A stretch of 64,000 bases of DNA from Auanema rhodensis (Eukaryota > Nematoda > Chromadorea > Rhabditida > Rhabditidae): contig OZ059900.1 in the NCBI GenBank assembly GCA_964057225.1, positions 17,685,638 through 17,749,637 of the forward strand, in the 5' to 3' direction. The notes under the pieces were generated by a model that saw only the letters and a program-made list of their open reading frames with translations, was not told the DNA's origin and made no database searches. This document shows positions 51,665-64,000 of this stretch, piece by piece. Each line of letters begins with the position of its first letter. The first letter of the stretch is position 1. The translations under genes and the position numbers were made by a program.

Positions 51665-52981
51665 TGATTAAATCGATTTTTGTTCATATGAGTCGTCAAA
51701 TGCAACGAATTTCAGCGTGTTACATACTAAAATGAAGCATTTTACATGCTGAACACTAGAAAAATACAAAAACACAGTATTTCTCATGAGAAATATTTTA
51801 TTATGCTGGAAAACCAGTTTTTGGAAATTTCGCTGTAAACAAGGTTTTGACTTACGATTTCATGTGTTCAAACTCATGCAATGTCAATGAAACCTAGCTC
51901 AAAATTGTTTGTACAACGTCTAGTTCCACTTTCACGACAAAAAAACAGGGGTTAGAAAATTAAGGAAATTAGCATATTCTGAGGGCACGCCCCTTATGGC
52001 TAATATTGATTAAATCGATTTTTGTTCATATGAGTCGTCAAATGCAACGAATTTCAGCGTGTTACATACTAAAATGAAGCATTTTACATGCTGAACACTA
52101 GAAAAATACAAAAACACAGTATTTCTCATGAGAAATATTTTATTATGCTGGAAAACCAGTTTTTGGAAATTTCGCTGTAAACAAGGTTTTGACTTACGAT
52201 TTCATGTGTTCAAACTCATGCAATGTCAATGAAACCTAGCTCAAAATTGTTTGTACAACGTCTAGTTCCACTTTCACGACAAAAAAACAGGGGGTAGAAA
52301 ATTAAGGAAATTAGCATATTCTGAGGGCACGCCCCTTATGGCTAATATTGATTAAATCGATTTTTGTTCATATGAGTCGTCAAATGCAACGAATTTCAGC
52401 GTGTTACATACTAAAATGAAGCATTTTACATGCTGAACACTAGAAAAATACAAAAACACAGTATTTCCCATGAGAAATATTTTATCATGCTGGAAAACCA
52501 GTTTTTGGAAATTTCGCTGTAAACAAGGTTTTGACTTACGATTTCATGTGTTCAAACTCATGCAATGTCAATGAAACCTAGCTCAAAATTGTTTGTACAA
52601 CGTCTAGTTCCACTTTCACGACAAAAAAACAGGGGTTAGAAAATTAAGGAAATTAGCATATTCTGAGGGCACGCCCCTTATGGCTAATATTGATTAAATC
52701 GATTTTTGTTCATATGAGTCGTCAAATGCAACGAATTTCAGCGTGTTACATACTAAAATGAAGCATTTTACATGCTGAACACTAGAAAAATACAAAAACA
52801 CAGTATTTCCCATGAGAAATATTTTATCATGCTGGAAAACCAGTTTTTGGAAATTTCGCTGTAAACAAGGTTTTGACTTACGATTTCATGTGTTCAAACT
52901 CATGCAATGTCAATGAAACCTAGCTCAAAATTGTTCGCACAACGTCTAGTTCCACTTTCACGACAAAAAAACAGGGGTTAG

Positions 52982-52995
52982 AAAAAAAGAAAAAA
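52982..52995. repeat. P junction 3 (plus to minus), A7-G-A6 tract
   Basis: Reverse-complement form of the P tract. Plus sequence ending ggggttag at 52981 is followed by A7-G-A6 and then minus sequence starting agctaggtttc at 52996. A further copy lies 2047 bp later. It marks the inner end of the right arm of the 7.8-kb inverted duplication; the matching point in the left arm (49847) has no junction. Confidence 0.9.
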
Positions 52996-53817
52996 AGCTA
53001 GGTTTCATTGACATTGCATGAGTTTGAACACATGAAATCGTAAGTCAAAACCTTGTTTACAGCGAAATTTCAAAAAACTGGTTTTCCAGCATAATAAAAT
53101 ATTTCTCATAAGAAATACTGTGTTTTTGTATTTTTCTAGTGTTCAGCATGTGAAATGCTTCATTTTAGTATGTAACACGCTGAAATTCGTTGCATTTGAC
53201 GACTCATATGAACAAAAATCGATTTAATCAATATTAGCCATAAGGGGCGTGCCCTCAGAATATGCTAATTTCCTTAATTTTCTAACCCCTGTTTTGTTGT
53301 CGTGAAAGTGGAACTAGACGTTGTAGGAACAATTTTGAGCTAGGTTTCATTGACATTGCATGAGTTTGAACACATGAAATCGTAAGTCAAAACCTTGTTT
53401 ACAGCGAAATTTCCAAAAACTGGTTTTCCAGCATAATAAAATATTTCTCATGGGAAATACTGTGTTTTTGTATTTTTCTAGTGTTCAGCATGTAAAATGC
53501 TTCATTTTAGTATGTAACACGCTGAAATTCGTTGCATTTGACGACTCATATGAACAAAAATCGATTTAATCAATATTAGCCATAAGGGGCGTGCCCTCAG
53601 AATATGCTAATTTCCTTAATTTTCTAACCCCTGTTTTTTTGTCGTGAAAGTGGAACTAGACGTTGTACGAACGATTTTGAGCTAGGTTTCATTGACATTG
53701 CATGAGTTTGAACACATGAAATCGTAAGTCAAAACCTTGTTTACAGCGAAATTTCCAAAAACTGGTTTTCCAGCATAATAAAATATTTCTCATGGGAAAT
53801 ACTGTGTTTTTGTATTT
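52996..53817 (-). repeat. Minus-oriented block, 822 bp
   Basis: About 2.4 minus monomers between P3 and hairpin H4. It matches the reverse complement of 49002-49847 if the gap there is 176 bp (846 minus 24 equals 822). It has a ctcataagaaat variant near 53108, where the copy at 55150 has ctcataggaaat. Confidence 0.92.
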
Positions 53818-53935
53818 CAGCGTGTTACATACTAAAATGAACCATTTTACATGCTGAACACTAGAAAAATACAAAAACACAGTATTTCCCATGAGAAATA
53901 TTTTATTATGCTGGAAAACCAGTTTTTGGAAATTT
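53749..53935. repeat. Hairpin junction H4 (mirrored)
   Basis: Arms 53749-53817 and 53867-53935 are perfect 69-bp complements around a 49-nt loop. It is the reverse complement of H3. Here the 58-bp deletion lies on the right (aaattt joined to gaaacctag). The loop carries a private change, aaccattt instead of aagcattt near 53842. This changes one residue (Cys to Trp) in the incidental minus-strand frame. Confidence 0.93.
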
Positions 53936-55028
53936 GAAACCTAGCTCAAAATTGTTCCTACAACGTCTAGTTCCACTTTAACGACAACAATACAGGGGTT
54001 AGAAAATTAAGGAAATTAGCATATTCTGAGGGCACGCCCCTTATGGCTAATATTGATTAAATCGATTTTTGTTCATATGAGTCGTCAAATGCAACGAATT
54101 TCAGCGTGTTACATACTAAAATGAAGCATTTCACATGCTGAACACTAGAAAAATACAAAAACACAGTATTTCTCATGAGAAATATTTTATTATGCTGGAA
54201 AACCAGTTTTTGGAAATTTCGCTGTAAACAAGGTTTTGACTTACGATTTCATGTGTTCAAACTCATGCAATGTCAATGAAACCTAGCTCAAAATTGTTTG
54301 TACAACGTCTAGTTCCACTTTCACGACAAAAAAACAGGGGGTAGAAAATTAAGGAAATTAGCATATTCTGAGGGCACGCCCCTTATGGCTAATATTGATT
54401 AAATCGATTTTTGTTCATATGAGTCGTCAAATGCAACGAATTTCAGCGTGTTACATACTAAAATGAAGCATTTTACATGCTGAACACTAGAAAAATACAA
54501 AAACACAGTATTTCCCATGAGAAATATTTTATCATGCTGGAAAACCAGTTTTTGGAAATTTCGCTGTAAACAAGGTTTTGACTTACGATTTCATGTGTTC
54601 AAACTCATGCAATGTCAATGAAACCTAGCTCAAAATTGTTTGTACAACGTCTAGTTCCACTTTCACGACAAAAAAACAGGGGTTAGAAAATTAAGGAAAT
54701 TAGCATATTCTGAGGGCACGCCCCTTATGGCTAATATTGATTAAATCGATTTTTGTTCATATGAGTCGTCAAATGCAACGAATTTCAGCGTGTTACATAC
54801 TAAAATGAAGCATTTTACATGCTGAACACTAGAAAAATACAAAAACACAGTATTTCCCATGAGAAATATTTTATCATGCTGGAAAACCAGTTTTTGGAAA
54901 TTTCGCTGTAAACAAGGTTTTGACTTACGATTTCATGTGTTCAAACTCATGCAATGTCAATGAAACCTAGCTCAAAATTGTTCGCACAACGTCTAGTTCC
55001 ACTTTCACGACAAAAAAACAGGGGTTAG
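53818..55028 (+). repeat. Plus-oriented block, 1211 bp
   Basis: About 3.5 plus monomers from hairpin H4 to P4, the mirror of 47791-49001. It shares tttgtac, cagggggtag and two tttatcatg monomers with 51.8-52.98 kb at a 2047-bp offset, so it is also a tandem copy of the end of the core array. Confidence 0.92.
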
Positions 55029-55042
55029 AAAAAAAGAAAAAA
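55029..55042. repeat. P junction 4 (plus to minus), A7-G-A6 tract
   Basis: Second reverse-complement copy of the P tract, 2047 bp after P3. It is the mirror of 47777-47790. Flanks are ggggttag and agctagg. Confidence 0.9.
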
Positions 55043-56205
55043 AGCTAGGTTTCATTGACATTGCATGAGTTTGAACACATGAAATCGTAAGTCAAAACCT
55101 TGTTTACAGCGAAATTTCAAAAAACTGGTTTTCCAGCATAATAAAATATTTCTCATAGGAAATACTGTGTTTTTGTATTTTTCTAGTGTTCAGCATGTGA
55201 AATGCTTCATTTTAGTATGTAACACGCTGAAATTCGTTGCATTTGACGACTCATATGAACAAAAATCGATTTAATCAATATTAGCCATAAGGGGCGTGCC
55301 CTCAGAATATGCTAATTTCCTTAATTTTCTAACCCCTGTTTTGTTGTCGTGAAAGTGGAACTAGACGTTGTAGGAACAATTTTGAGCTAGGTTTCATTGA
55401 CATTGCATGAGTTTGAACACATGAAATCGTAAGTCAAAACCTTGTTTACAGCGAAATTTCCAAAAACTGGTTTTCCAGCATAATAAAATATTTCTCATGG
55501 GAAATACTGTGTTTTTGTATTTTTCTAGTGTTCAGCATGTAAAATGCTTCATTTTAGTATGTAACACGCTGAAATTCGTTGCATTTGACGACTCATATGA
55601 ACAAAAATCGATTTAATCAATATTAGCCATAAGGGGCGTGCCCTCAGAATATGCTAATTTCCTTAATTTTCTAACCCCTGTTTTTTGTCGTGAAAGTGGA
55701 ACTAGACGTTGTAGGAACAATTTTGAGCTAGGTTTCATTGACATTGCATGAGTTTGAACACATGAAATCGTAAGTCAAAACCTTGTTTACAGCGAAATTT
55801 CCAAAAACTGGTTTTCCAGCATAATAAAATATTTCTCATGGGAAATACTGTGTTTTTGTATTTTTCTAGTGTTCAGCATGTAAAATGCTTCATTTTAGTA
55901 TGTAACACGCTGAAATTAGTTGCATTTGACGACTCATATGAACAAAAATCGATTTAATCAATATTAGCCATAAGGGGCGTGCCCTCAGAATATGCTAATT
56001 TCCTTAATTTTCTAACCCCTGTTTTTTTGTCGTGAAAGTGGAACTAGACGTTGTACGAACAATTTTGAGCTAGGTTTCATTGACATTGCATGAGTTTGAA
56101 CACATGAAATCGTAAGTCAAAACCTTGTTTACAGCGAAATTTCCAAAAACTGGTTTTCCAGCATAATAAAATATTTCTCATGGGAAATACTGTGTTTTTG
56201 TATTT
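55043..56205 (-). repeat. Minus-oriented island, 1163 bp
   Basis: Reverse complement of the 1163-bp islands at 40806 and 46614, with mirrored variants (aaattagttgc near 55915, the 6-T tract near 55680, the ttttgttg tract near 55340 and ctcataggaaat near 55150). It runs from P4 to hairpin H5. Confidence 0.92.
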
Positions 56206-56323
56206 CAGCGTGTTACATACTAAAATGAAGCATTTTACATGCTGAACACTAGAAAAATACAAAAACACAGTATTTCCCATGAGAAATATTTTATTATGCT
56301 GGAAAACCAGTTTTTGGAAATTT
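56137..56323. repeat. Hairpin junction H5 (mirrored)
   Basis: Arms 56137-56205 and 56255-56323 are perfect 69-bp complements with a 49-nt loop. It is the reverse complement of H2 and lies 2388 bp after H4. The 58-bp deletion lies on the right, followed by the monomer with the ctttaacgacaacaatac variant, which mirrors the one before H1-H3. Confidence 0.93.
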
Positions 56324-59300
56324 GAAACCTAGCTCAAAATTGTTCCTACAACGTCTAGTTCCACTTTAACGACAACAATACAGGGGTTAGAAAATTAAGG
56401 AAATTAGCATATTCTGAGGGCACGCCCCTTATGGCTAATATTGATTAAATCGATTTTTGTTCATATGAGTCGTCAAATGCAACGAATTTCAGCGTGTTAC
56501 ATACTAAAATGAAGCATTTCACATGCTGAACACTAGAAAAATACAAAAACACAGTATTTCCCATGAGAAATATTTTATTATGCTGGAAAACCAGTTTTTG
56601 GAAAGTTCGCTGTAAACAAGGTTTTGACTTACGATTTCATGTGTTCAAACTCATGCAATGTCAATGAAACCTAGCTCAAAATTGTTCGTACAACGTCTAG
56701 TTCCACTTTCACGACAAAAAAACAGGGGTTAGAAAATTAAGGAAATTAGCATATTCTGAGGGCACGCCCCTTATGGCTAATATTGATTAAATCGATTTTT
56801 GTTCATATGAGTCGTCAAATGCAATTAATTTCAGCGTGTTACATACTAAAATGAAGCATTTTACATGCTGAACACTAAAAAAATACAAAAACACAGTATT
56901 TCCCATGAGAAATATTTTATTATGCTGGAAAACCAGTTTTTGGAAATTTCGCTGTAAACAAGGTTTTGACTTACGATTTCATGTGTTCAAACTAATGCAA
57001 TGTCAATGAAACCTAGCTCAAAATTGTTCCTACAACGTCTAGTTCCACTTTCACGACAAAAAAACAGGGGTTAGAAAATTAAGGAAATTAGCATATTCTG
57101 AGGGCACGCCCCTTATGGCTAATATTGATTAAATCGATTTTTGTTCATATGAGTCGTCAAATGCAACGAATTTCAGCGTGTTACATACTAAAATGAAGCA
57201 TTTTACATGCTGAACACTAGAAAAATACAAAAACACAGTATTTCCCATGAGAAATATTTTATTATGCTGGAAAACCAGTTTTTGGAAATTTCGCTGTAAA
57301 CAAGGTTTTGACTTACGATTTCATGTGTTCAAACTCATGCAATGTCAATGAAACCTAGCTCAAAATTGTTCCTACAACGTCTAGTTCCACTTTCACGACA
57401 ACAAAACAGGGGTTAGAAAATTAAGGAAATTAGCATATTCTGAGGGCACGCCCCTTATGGCTAATATTGATTAAATCGATTTTTGTTCATATGAGTCGTC
57501 AAATGCAACGAATTTCAGCGTGTTACATACTAAAATGAAGCATTTCACATGTTGAACACTGAAAAAATACAAAAACACAGTATTTCCCATGAGAAATATT
57601 TTATTATGCTGGAAAACCAGTTTTTGGAAATTTCGCTGTAAACAAGGTTTTGACTTACGATTTCATGTGTTCAAACTCATGCAATGTCAATGAAACCTAG
57701 CTCAAAATTGTTCCTACAACGTCTAGTTCCACTTTCACGACAAAAAAACAGGGGTTAGAAAATTAAGGAAATTAGCATATTCTGAGGGCACGCCTCTTAT
57801 GGCTAATATTGATTAAATCGATTTTTGTTCATATGAGTCGTCAAATGCAACGAATTTCAGCGTGTTACATACTAAAATGAAGCATTTTACATGCTGAACA
57901 CTATAAAAATACAAAAACACAGTATTTCCCATGAGAAATATTTTATTATGCTGGAAAACCAGTTTTTGGAAATTTCGCTGTAAACAAGGTTTTGACTTAC
58001 GATTTCATGTGTTCAAACTCATGCAATGTCAATGAAACCTAGCTCAAAATTGTTCCTACAACGTCTAGTTCCACTTTCACGACAACAAAACAGGGGTTAG
58101 AAAATTAAGGAAATTAGCATATTCTGAGGGCACGCCCCTTATGGCTAATATTGATTAAATCGATTTTTGTTCATATGAGTCGTCAAATGCAACGAATTTC
58201 AGCGTGTTTTATACTAAAATGAAGTATTTTACATGCTGAACACTAGAAAAATACAAAAACACAGTATTTCCCATAAGAAATATTTTATTATGCTGGAAAA
58301 CCAGTTTTTGGAAAGTTCGCTGTAAACAAGGTTTTGACTTACGATTTCATGTGTTCAAACTCATGCAATGTCAATGAAACCTAGCTCAAAATTGTTCGTA
58401 CAACGTCTAGTTCCACTTTCACGACAAAAAAACAGGGGTTAGAAAATTAAGGAAATTAGCATATTCTGAGGGCACGCCCCTTATGGCTAATATTGATTAA
58501 ATCGATTTTTGTTCATATGAGTCGTCAAATGCAATTAATTTCAGCGTGTTACATACTAAAATGAAGCATTTTACATGCTGAACACTAAAAAAATACAAAA
58601 ACACAGTATTTCCCATGAGAAATATTTTATTATGCTGGAAAACCAGTTTTTGGAAATTTCGCTGTAAACAAGGTTTTGACTTACGATTTCATGTGTTCAA
58701 ACTCATGCAATGTCAATGAAACCTAGCTCAAAATTGTTCCTACAACGTCTAGTTCCACTTTCACGACAAAAAAACAGGGGTTAGAAAATTAAGGAAATTA
58801 GCATATTCTGAGGGCACGCCCCTTATGGCTAATATTGATTAAATCGATTTTTGTTCATATGAGTCGTCAAATGAAACGAATTTCAGCGTGTTACATACTA
58901 AAATGAAGCATTTTACATGCTGAACACTAGAAAAATACAAAAACACAGTATTTCCCATGAGAAATATTTTATTATGCTGGAAAACCAGTTTTTGGAAATT
59001 TCGCTGTAAACAAGGTTTTGACTTACGATTTCATGTGTTCAAACTCATGCAATGTCAATGAAACCTAGCTCAAAATTGTTCCTACAACGTCTAGTTCCAC
59101 TTTCACGACAACAAAACAGGGGTTAGAAAATTAAGGAAATTAGCATATTCTGAGGGCACGCCCCTTATGGCTAATATTGATTAAATCGATTTTTGTTCAT
59201 ATGAGTCGTCAAATGCAACGAATTTCAGCGTGTTACATACTAAAATGAAGCATTTCACATGCTGAACACTGAAAAAATACAAAAACACAGTATTTCCCAT

Positions 59301-62300
59301 GAGAAATATTTTATTATGCTGGAAAACCAGTTTTTGGAAATTTCGCTGTAAACAAGGTTTTGACTTACGATTTCATGTGTTCAAACTCATGCAATGTCAA
59401 TGAAACCTAGCTCAAAATTGTTCCTACAACGTCTAGTTCCACTTTCACGACAAAAAAACAGGGGTTAGAAAATTAAGGAAATTAGCATATTCTGAGGGCA
59501 CGCCTCTTATGGCTAATATTGATTAAATCGATTTTTGTTCATATGAGTCGTCAAATGCAACGAATTTCAGCGTGTTACATACTAAAATGAAGCATTTTAC
59601 ATGCTGAACACTATAAAAATACAAAAACACAGTATTTCCCATGAGAAATATTTTATTATGCTGGAAAACCAGTTTTTGGAAATTTCGCTGTAAACAAGGT
59701 TTTGACTTACGATTTCATGTGTTCAAACTCATGCAATGTCAATGAAACCTAGCTCAAAATTGTTCCTACAACGTCTAGTTCCACTTTCACGACAACAAAA
59801 CAGGGGTTAGAAAATTAAGGAAATTAGCATATTCTGAGGGCACGCCCCTTATGGCTAATATTGATTAAATCGATTTTTGTTCATATGAGTCGTCAAATGC
59901 AACGAATTTCAGCGTGTTACATACTAAAATGAAGCATTTCACATGCTGAACACTAGAAAAATACAAAAACACAGTATTTCCCATGAGAAATATTTTATTA
60001 TGCTGGAAAACCAGTTTTTGGAAATTTCGCTGTAAACAAGGTTTTGACTTACGATTTCATGTGTTCAAACTCATGCAATGTCAATAAAACCTAGCTCAAA
60101 ATTGTTCGTACAACGTCTAGTTCCACTTTCACGACAAAAAAACAGGGGTTAGAAAATTAAGGAAATTAGCATATTCTGAGGGCACGCCCCTTATGGCTAA
60201 TATTGATTAAATCGATTTTTGTTCATATGAGTCGTCAAATGCAACGAATTTCAGCGTGTTACATACTAAAATGAAGCATTTCACATGCTGAACACTAGAA
60301 AAATACAAAAACACAGTATTTCCCATGAGAAATATTTTATTATGCTGGAAAACCAGTTTTTGGAAATTTCGCTGTAAACAAGGTTTTGACTTACGATTTC
60401 ATGTGTTCAAACTCATGCAATGTCAATGAAACCTAGCTCACAATTGTTCGTACAACGTCTAGTTCCACTTTCACGACAAAAAAACAGGGGTTAGAAAATT
60501 AAGGAAATTAGCATATTCTGAGGGCACGCCCCTAATGGCTAATATTGATTAAATCGATTTTTGTTCATATGAGTCGTCAAATGCAATTAATTTCAGCGTG
60601 TTACATACTAAAATGAAGCATTTTACATGCTGAACACTAAAAAAATACAAAAACACAGTATTTCCCATGAGAAATATTTTATTATGCTGGAAAACGAGTT
60701 TTTGGAAATTTCGCTGTAAACAAGGTTTTGACTTACGATTTCATGTGTTCAAACTCATGCAATGTCAATGAAACCTAGCTCAAAATTGTTCCTACAACGT
60801 CTAGTTCCACTTTCACGACAAAAAAACAGGGGTTAGAAAATTAAGGAAATTAGCATATTCTGAGGGCACGCCCTTTATGGCTAATATTGATTAAATCGAT
60901 TTTTGTTCATATGAGTCGTCAAATGCAACGAATTTCAGCGTGTTACATACTAAAATGAAACATTTTACATGCTGAACACTATAAAAATACAAAAACACAG
61001 TATTTCCCATGAGAAATATTTTATTATGCTGGAAAACCAGTTTTTGGAAATTTCGCTGTAAACAAGGTTTTGACTTACGATTTCATGTGTTCAAACTCAT
61101 GCAATGTCAATGAAACCTAGCTCAAAATTGTTCGTACAACGTCTAGTTCCACTTTCACGACAAAAAAACAGGGGTTAGAAAATTAAGGAAATTAGCATAT
61201 TCTGAGGGCACGCCCCTTATGGCTAATATTGATTAAATCGATTTTTGTTCATATGAGTCGTCAAATGCAACGAATTTCAGCGTGTTACATACTAAAATGA
61301 AGCATTTTACATGCTGAACACTAGAAAAATACAAAAACACAGTATTTCTCATGAGAAATATTTTATTATGCTGGAAAACCAGTTTTTGGAAATTTCGCTG
61401 TAAACAAGGTTTTGACTTACGATTTCATGTGTTCAAACTCATGCAATGTCAATAAAACCTAGCTCAAAATTGTTCGTACAACGTCTAGTTTCACTTTCAC
61501 GACAAAAAAACAGGGGTTAGAAAATTAAGGAAATTAGCATATTCTGAGGGCACGCCCCTTATGGCTAATATTGATTAAATCGATTTTTGTTCATATGAGT
61601 CGTCAAATGCAACGAATTTCAGCGTGTTACATACTAAAATGAAGCATTTTACATGCTGAACACTATAAAAATACAAAAACACAGTATTTCCCATGAGAAA
61701 TATTTTATTATGCTGGAAAACCAGTTTTTGGAAATTTCGCTGTAAACAAGGTTTTGACTTACGATTTCATGTGTTCAAACTCATGCAATGTCAATGAAAC
61801 CTAGCTCAAAATTGTTCCTACAACGTCTAGTTCCACTTTCACGACAAAAAACAGGGGTTAGAAAATTAAGGAAATTAGCATATTCTGAGGGCACGCCCCT
61901 TATGGCTAATATTGATTAAATCGATTTTTGTTCATATGAGTCGTCAAATGCAACGAATTTCAGCGTGTTACATACTAAAATGAAGCATTTTACATGCTGA
62001 ACACTAGAAAAATACAAAAACACAGTATTTCTCATGAGAAATATTTTATTATGCTGGAAAACCAGTTTTTGGAAATTTCGCTGTAAACAAGGTTTTGACT
62101 TACGATTTCATGTGTTCAAACTCATGCAATGTCAATAAAACCTAGCTCAAAATTGTTCGTACAACGTCTAGTTTCACTTTCACGACAAAAAAACAGGGGT
62201 TAGAAAATTAAGGAAATTAGCATATTCTGAGGGCACGCCCCTTATGGCTAATATTGATTAAATCGATTTTTGTTCATATGAGTCGTCAAATGCAACGAAT

Positions 62301-64000
62301 TTCAGCGTGTTACATACTAAAATGAAGCATTTTACATGCTGAACACTATAAAAATACAAAAACACAGTATTTCCCATGAGAAATATTTTATTATGCTGGA
62401 AAACCAGTTTTTGGAAATTTCGCTGTAAACAAGGTTTTGACTTACGATTTCATGTGTTCAAACTCATGCAATGTCAATGAAACCTAGCTCAAAATTGTTC
62501 CTACAACGTCTAGTTCCACTTTCACGACAAAAAACAGGGGTTAGAAAATTAAGGAAATTAGCATATTCTGAGGGCAAGCCCCTTATGGCTAATATTGATT
62601 AAATCGATTTTTGTTCATATGAGTCGTCAAATGCAACGAATTTCAGCGTGTTACATACTAAAATGAAGCATTTTACATGCTGAACACTAGAAAAATACAA
62701 AAACACAGTATTTCCCATGAGAAATATTTTATTATGCTGGAAAACCAGTTTTTGGAAATTTCGCTGTAAACAAGGTTTTGACTTACGATTTCATGTGTTC
62801 AAACTCATGCAATGTCAATGAAACCTAGCTCAAAATTGTTCCTACAACGTCTAGTTCCACTTTCACGACAACAAAACAGGGGTTAGAAAATTAAGGAAAT
62901 TAGCATATTCTGAGGGCACGCCCCTTATGGCTAATATTGATTAAATCGATTTTTGTTCATATGAGTCGTCAAATGCAACGAATTTCAGCGTGTTACATAC
63001 TAAAATGAAGCATTTCACATGCTGAACACTAGAAAAATACAAAAACACAGTATTTCCCATGAGAAATATTTTATTATGCTGGAAAACCAGTTTTTGGAAA
63101 TTTCGCTGTAAACAAGGTTTTGACTTACGATTTCATGTGTTCAAACTCATGCAATGTCAATGAAACCTAGCTCAAAATTGTTCCTACAACGTCTAGTTCC
63201 ACTTTCACGACAACAAAACAGGGGTTAGAAAATTAAGGAAATTAGCATATTCTGAGGGCACGCCCCTTATGGCTAATATTGATTAAATCGATTTTTGTTC
63301 ATATGAGTCGTCAAATGCAACGAATTTCAGCGTGTTACATACTAAAATGAAGCATTTCACATGCTGAACACTAGAAAAATACAAAAACACAGTATTTCCC
63401 ATGAGAAATATTTTATTATGCTGGAAAACCAGTTTTTGGAAATTTCGCTGTAAACAAGGTTTTGACTTACGATTTCATGTGTTCAAACTCATGCAATGTC
63501 AATAAAACCTAGCTCAAAATTGTTCGTACAACGTCTAGTTCCACTTTCACGACAAAAAAACAGGGGTTAGAAAATTAAGGAAATTAGCATATTCTGAGGG
63601 CACGCCCCTTATGGCTAATATTGATTAAATCGATTTTTGTTCATATGAGTCGTCAAATGCAACGAATTTCAGCGTGTTACATACTAAAATGAAGCATTTC
63701 ACATGCTGAACACTAGAAAAATACAAAAACACAGTATTTCCCATGAGAAATATTTTATTATGCTGGAAAACCAGTTTTTGGAAATTTCGCTGTAAACAAG
63801 GTTTTGACTTACGATTTCATGTGTTCAAACTCATGCAATGTCAATGAAACCTAGCTCAAAATTGTTCGTACAACGTCTAGTTCCACTTTCACGACAAAAA
63901 AACAGGGGTTAGAAAATTAAGGAAATTAGCATATTCTGAGGGCACGCCCTTTATGGCTAATATTGATTAAATCGATTTTTGTTCATATGAGTCGTCAAAT
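56206..64000 (+). repeat. Right plus-oriented array (~23 monomers), open at window end
   Basis: Plus-oriented monomers run to the last base, ending inside a monomer (gtcgtcaaat). The first ~4.6 kb is the mirror of 42027-46613. A further two-monomer duplication with the rare tagtttcac variant sits at about 61490 and 62173, 682-683 bp apart. No agcagatt-type monomer was seen. There is no gene. Confidence 0.95.

Larger units (their letters stand above)
49002..52981 (+). repeat. Plus-oriented core array (~11.6 monomers), contains N gap
   Basis: A plus-oriented array from hairpin H3 to P junction 3, interrupted by the 200-N gap. Its first ~0.85 kb belongs to the left arm of the 7.8-kb inverted duplication. 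The rest (49848-52995) is the spacer between the arms. Its monomers share private variants (tttactatg, aaaagcag, ttgtttgtac, tttatcatg), some arranged as a 1026-bp duplication. Confidence 0.93.
52996..60792. repeat. Right arm of 7.8-kb inverted duplication
   Basis: A 7797-bp arm, the reverse complement of 42027-49847 once the gap is corrected by 24 bases. It contains mirrored H4, P4 and H5 and the mirrored rare variants (cagggggtag near 54341, agcgtgttttatac at 58201, cgcctcttatg at 59501, aaaacgag at 60691). Beyond 60792 the monomer order still resembles the flank of the first 5808-bp copy near 34-36 kb, so the duplicated source may have been longer. Confidence 0.9.
1..64000. repeat. Satellite DNA array, ~342-bp monomer, both orientations
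   Basis: The window is a continuous tandem array of a ~342-bp monomer. Successive monomer starts (tgattaaatcg) fall at 1, 344 and 686, and the same phase persists through each same-orientation block. Monomers differ by a few point variants and by the length of one A/T homopolymer; neighbours look well above 95% identical by eye. About 187 monomer lengths fit. Orientation switches ten times. No unique DNA, transposon, tRNA, rRNA or conserved reading frame interrupts it. Such purity and length are typical of centromeric or pericentromeric heterochromatin in eukaryotes. That location is an inference from repeat type, since no chromosomal landmark is present. Neither end of the array is in the window. 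Confidence 0.98.

Noticed and set aside
1-64000. CRISPR array
   Set aside because: The repeats are ~342 bp and contiguous, with no short repeat alternating with unique spacers and no cas genes.

Overview
The whole 64 kb window is satellite DNA. One monomer of about 342 bp, roughly two thirds A+T by eye, repeats about 187 times from the first base to the last with no unrelated sequence except a 200-base N gap (49411-49610). I see no gene, RNA gene, transposon, CRISPR array or unique flank. The satellite continues past both ends. The setting is most likely pericentromeric or centromeric heterochromatin of a eukaryote. The species cannot be read from the sequence. An insect is plausible, perhaps a beetle, since tenebrionids carry abundant satellites of this size class with inverted subunits, but that is a weak inference.

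Layout by monomer orientation ('+' is the orientation of base 1): + 1-15465; - 15466-40805; + 40806-41968; - 41983-46613; + 46614-47776; - 47791-49001; + 49002-52981 (with the gap); - 52996-53817; + 53818-55028; - 55043-56205; + 56206-64000. There are ten switches of three kinds. J1 (15465/15466) occurs once. Type H is five copies of a minus-to-plus joint that forms a hairpin with two perfect 69-bp arms and a 49-nt loop. Type P is four copies of a plus-to-minus joint carrying the same 14-nt T6-C-T7 tract or its complement.

Larger duplications are nested over this. A 10,945-bp shift relates 1-4520 to 10946-15465. A 2052-bp (6-monomer) higher-order repeat runs through the minus array. A 1710-bp duplication lies inside a 5808-bp tandem duplication (36175-41982 and 41983-47790). 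A 7.8-kb inverted duplication (42027-49847 and 52996-60792) surrounds a 3.1-kb plus-oriented core. Because the same junctions recur in duplicated copies, inversion came first and duplication later.

Nearly all monomer length variation comes from one poly-A/T tract; other differences are point variants that tag monomer subtypes. The subtype marked by agcagatt and ggcttatat was seen only left of J1, so that junction separates arrays with different histories. The short open frames are by-products of the repeat and its inversions, not genes.
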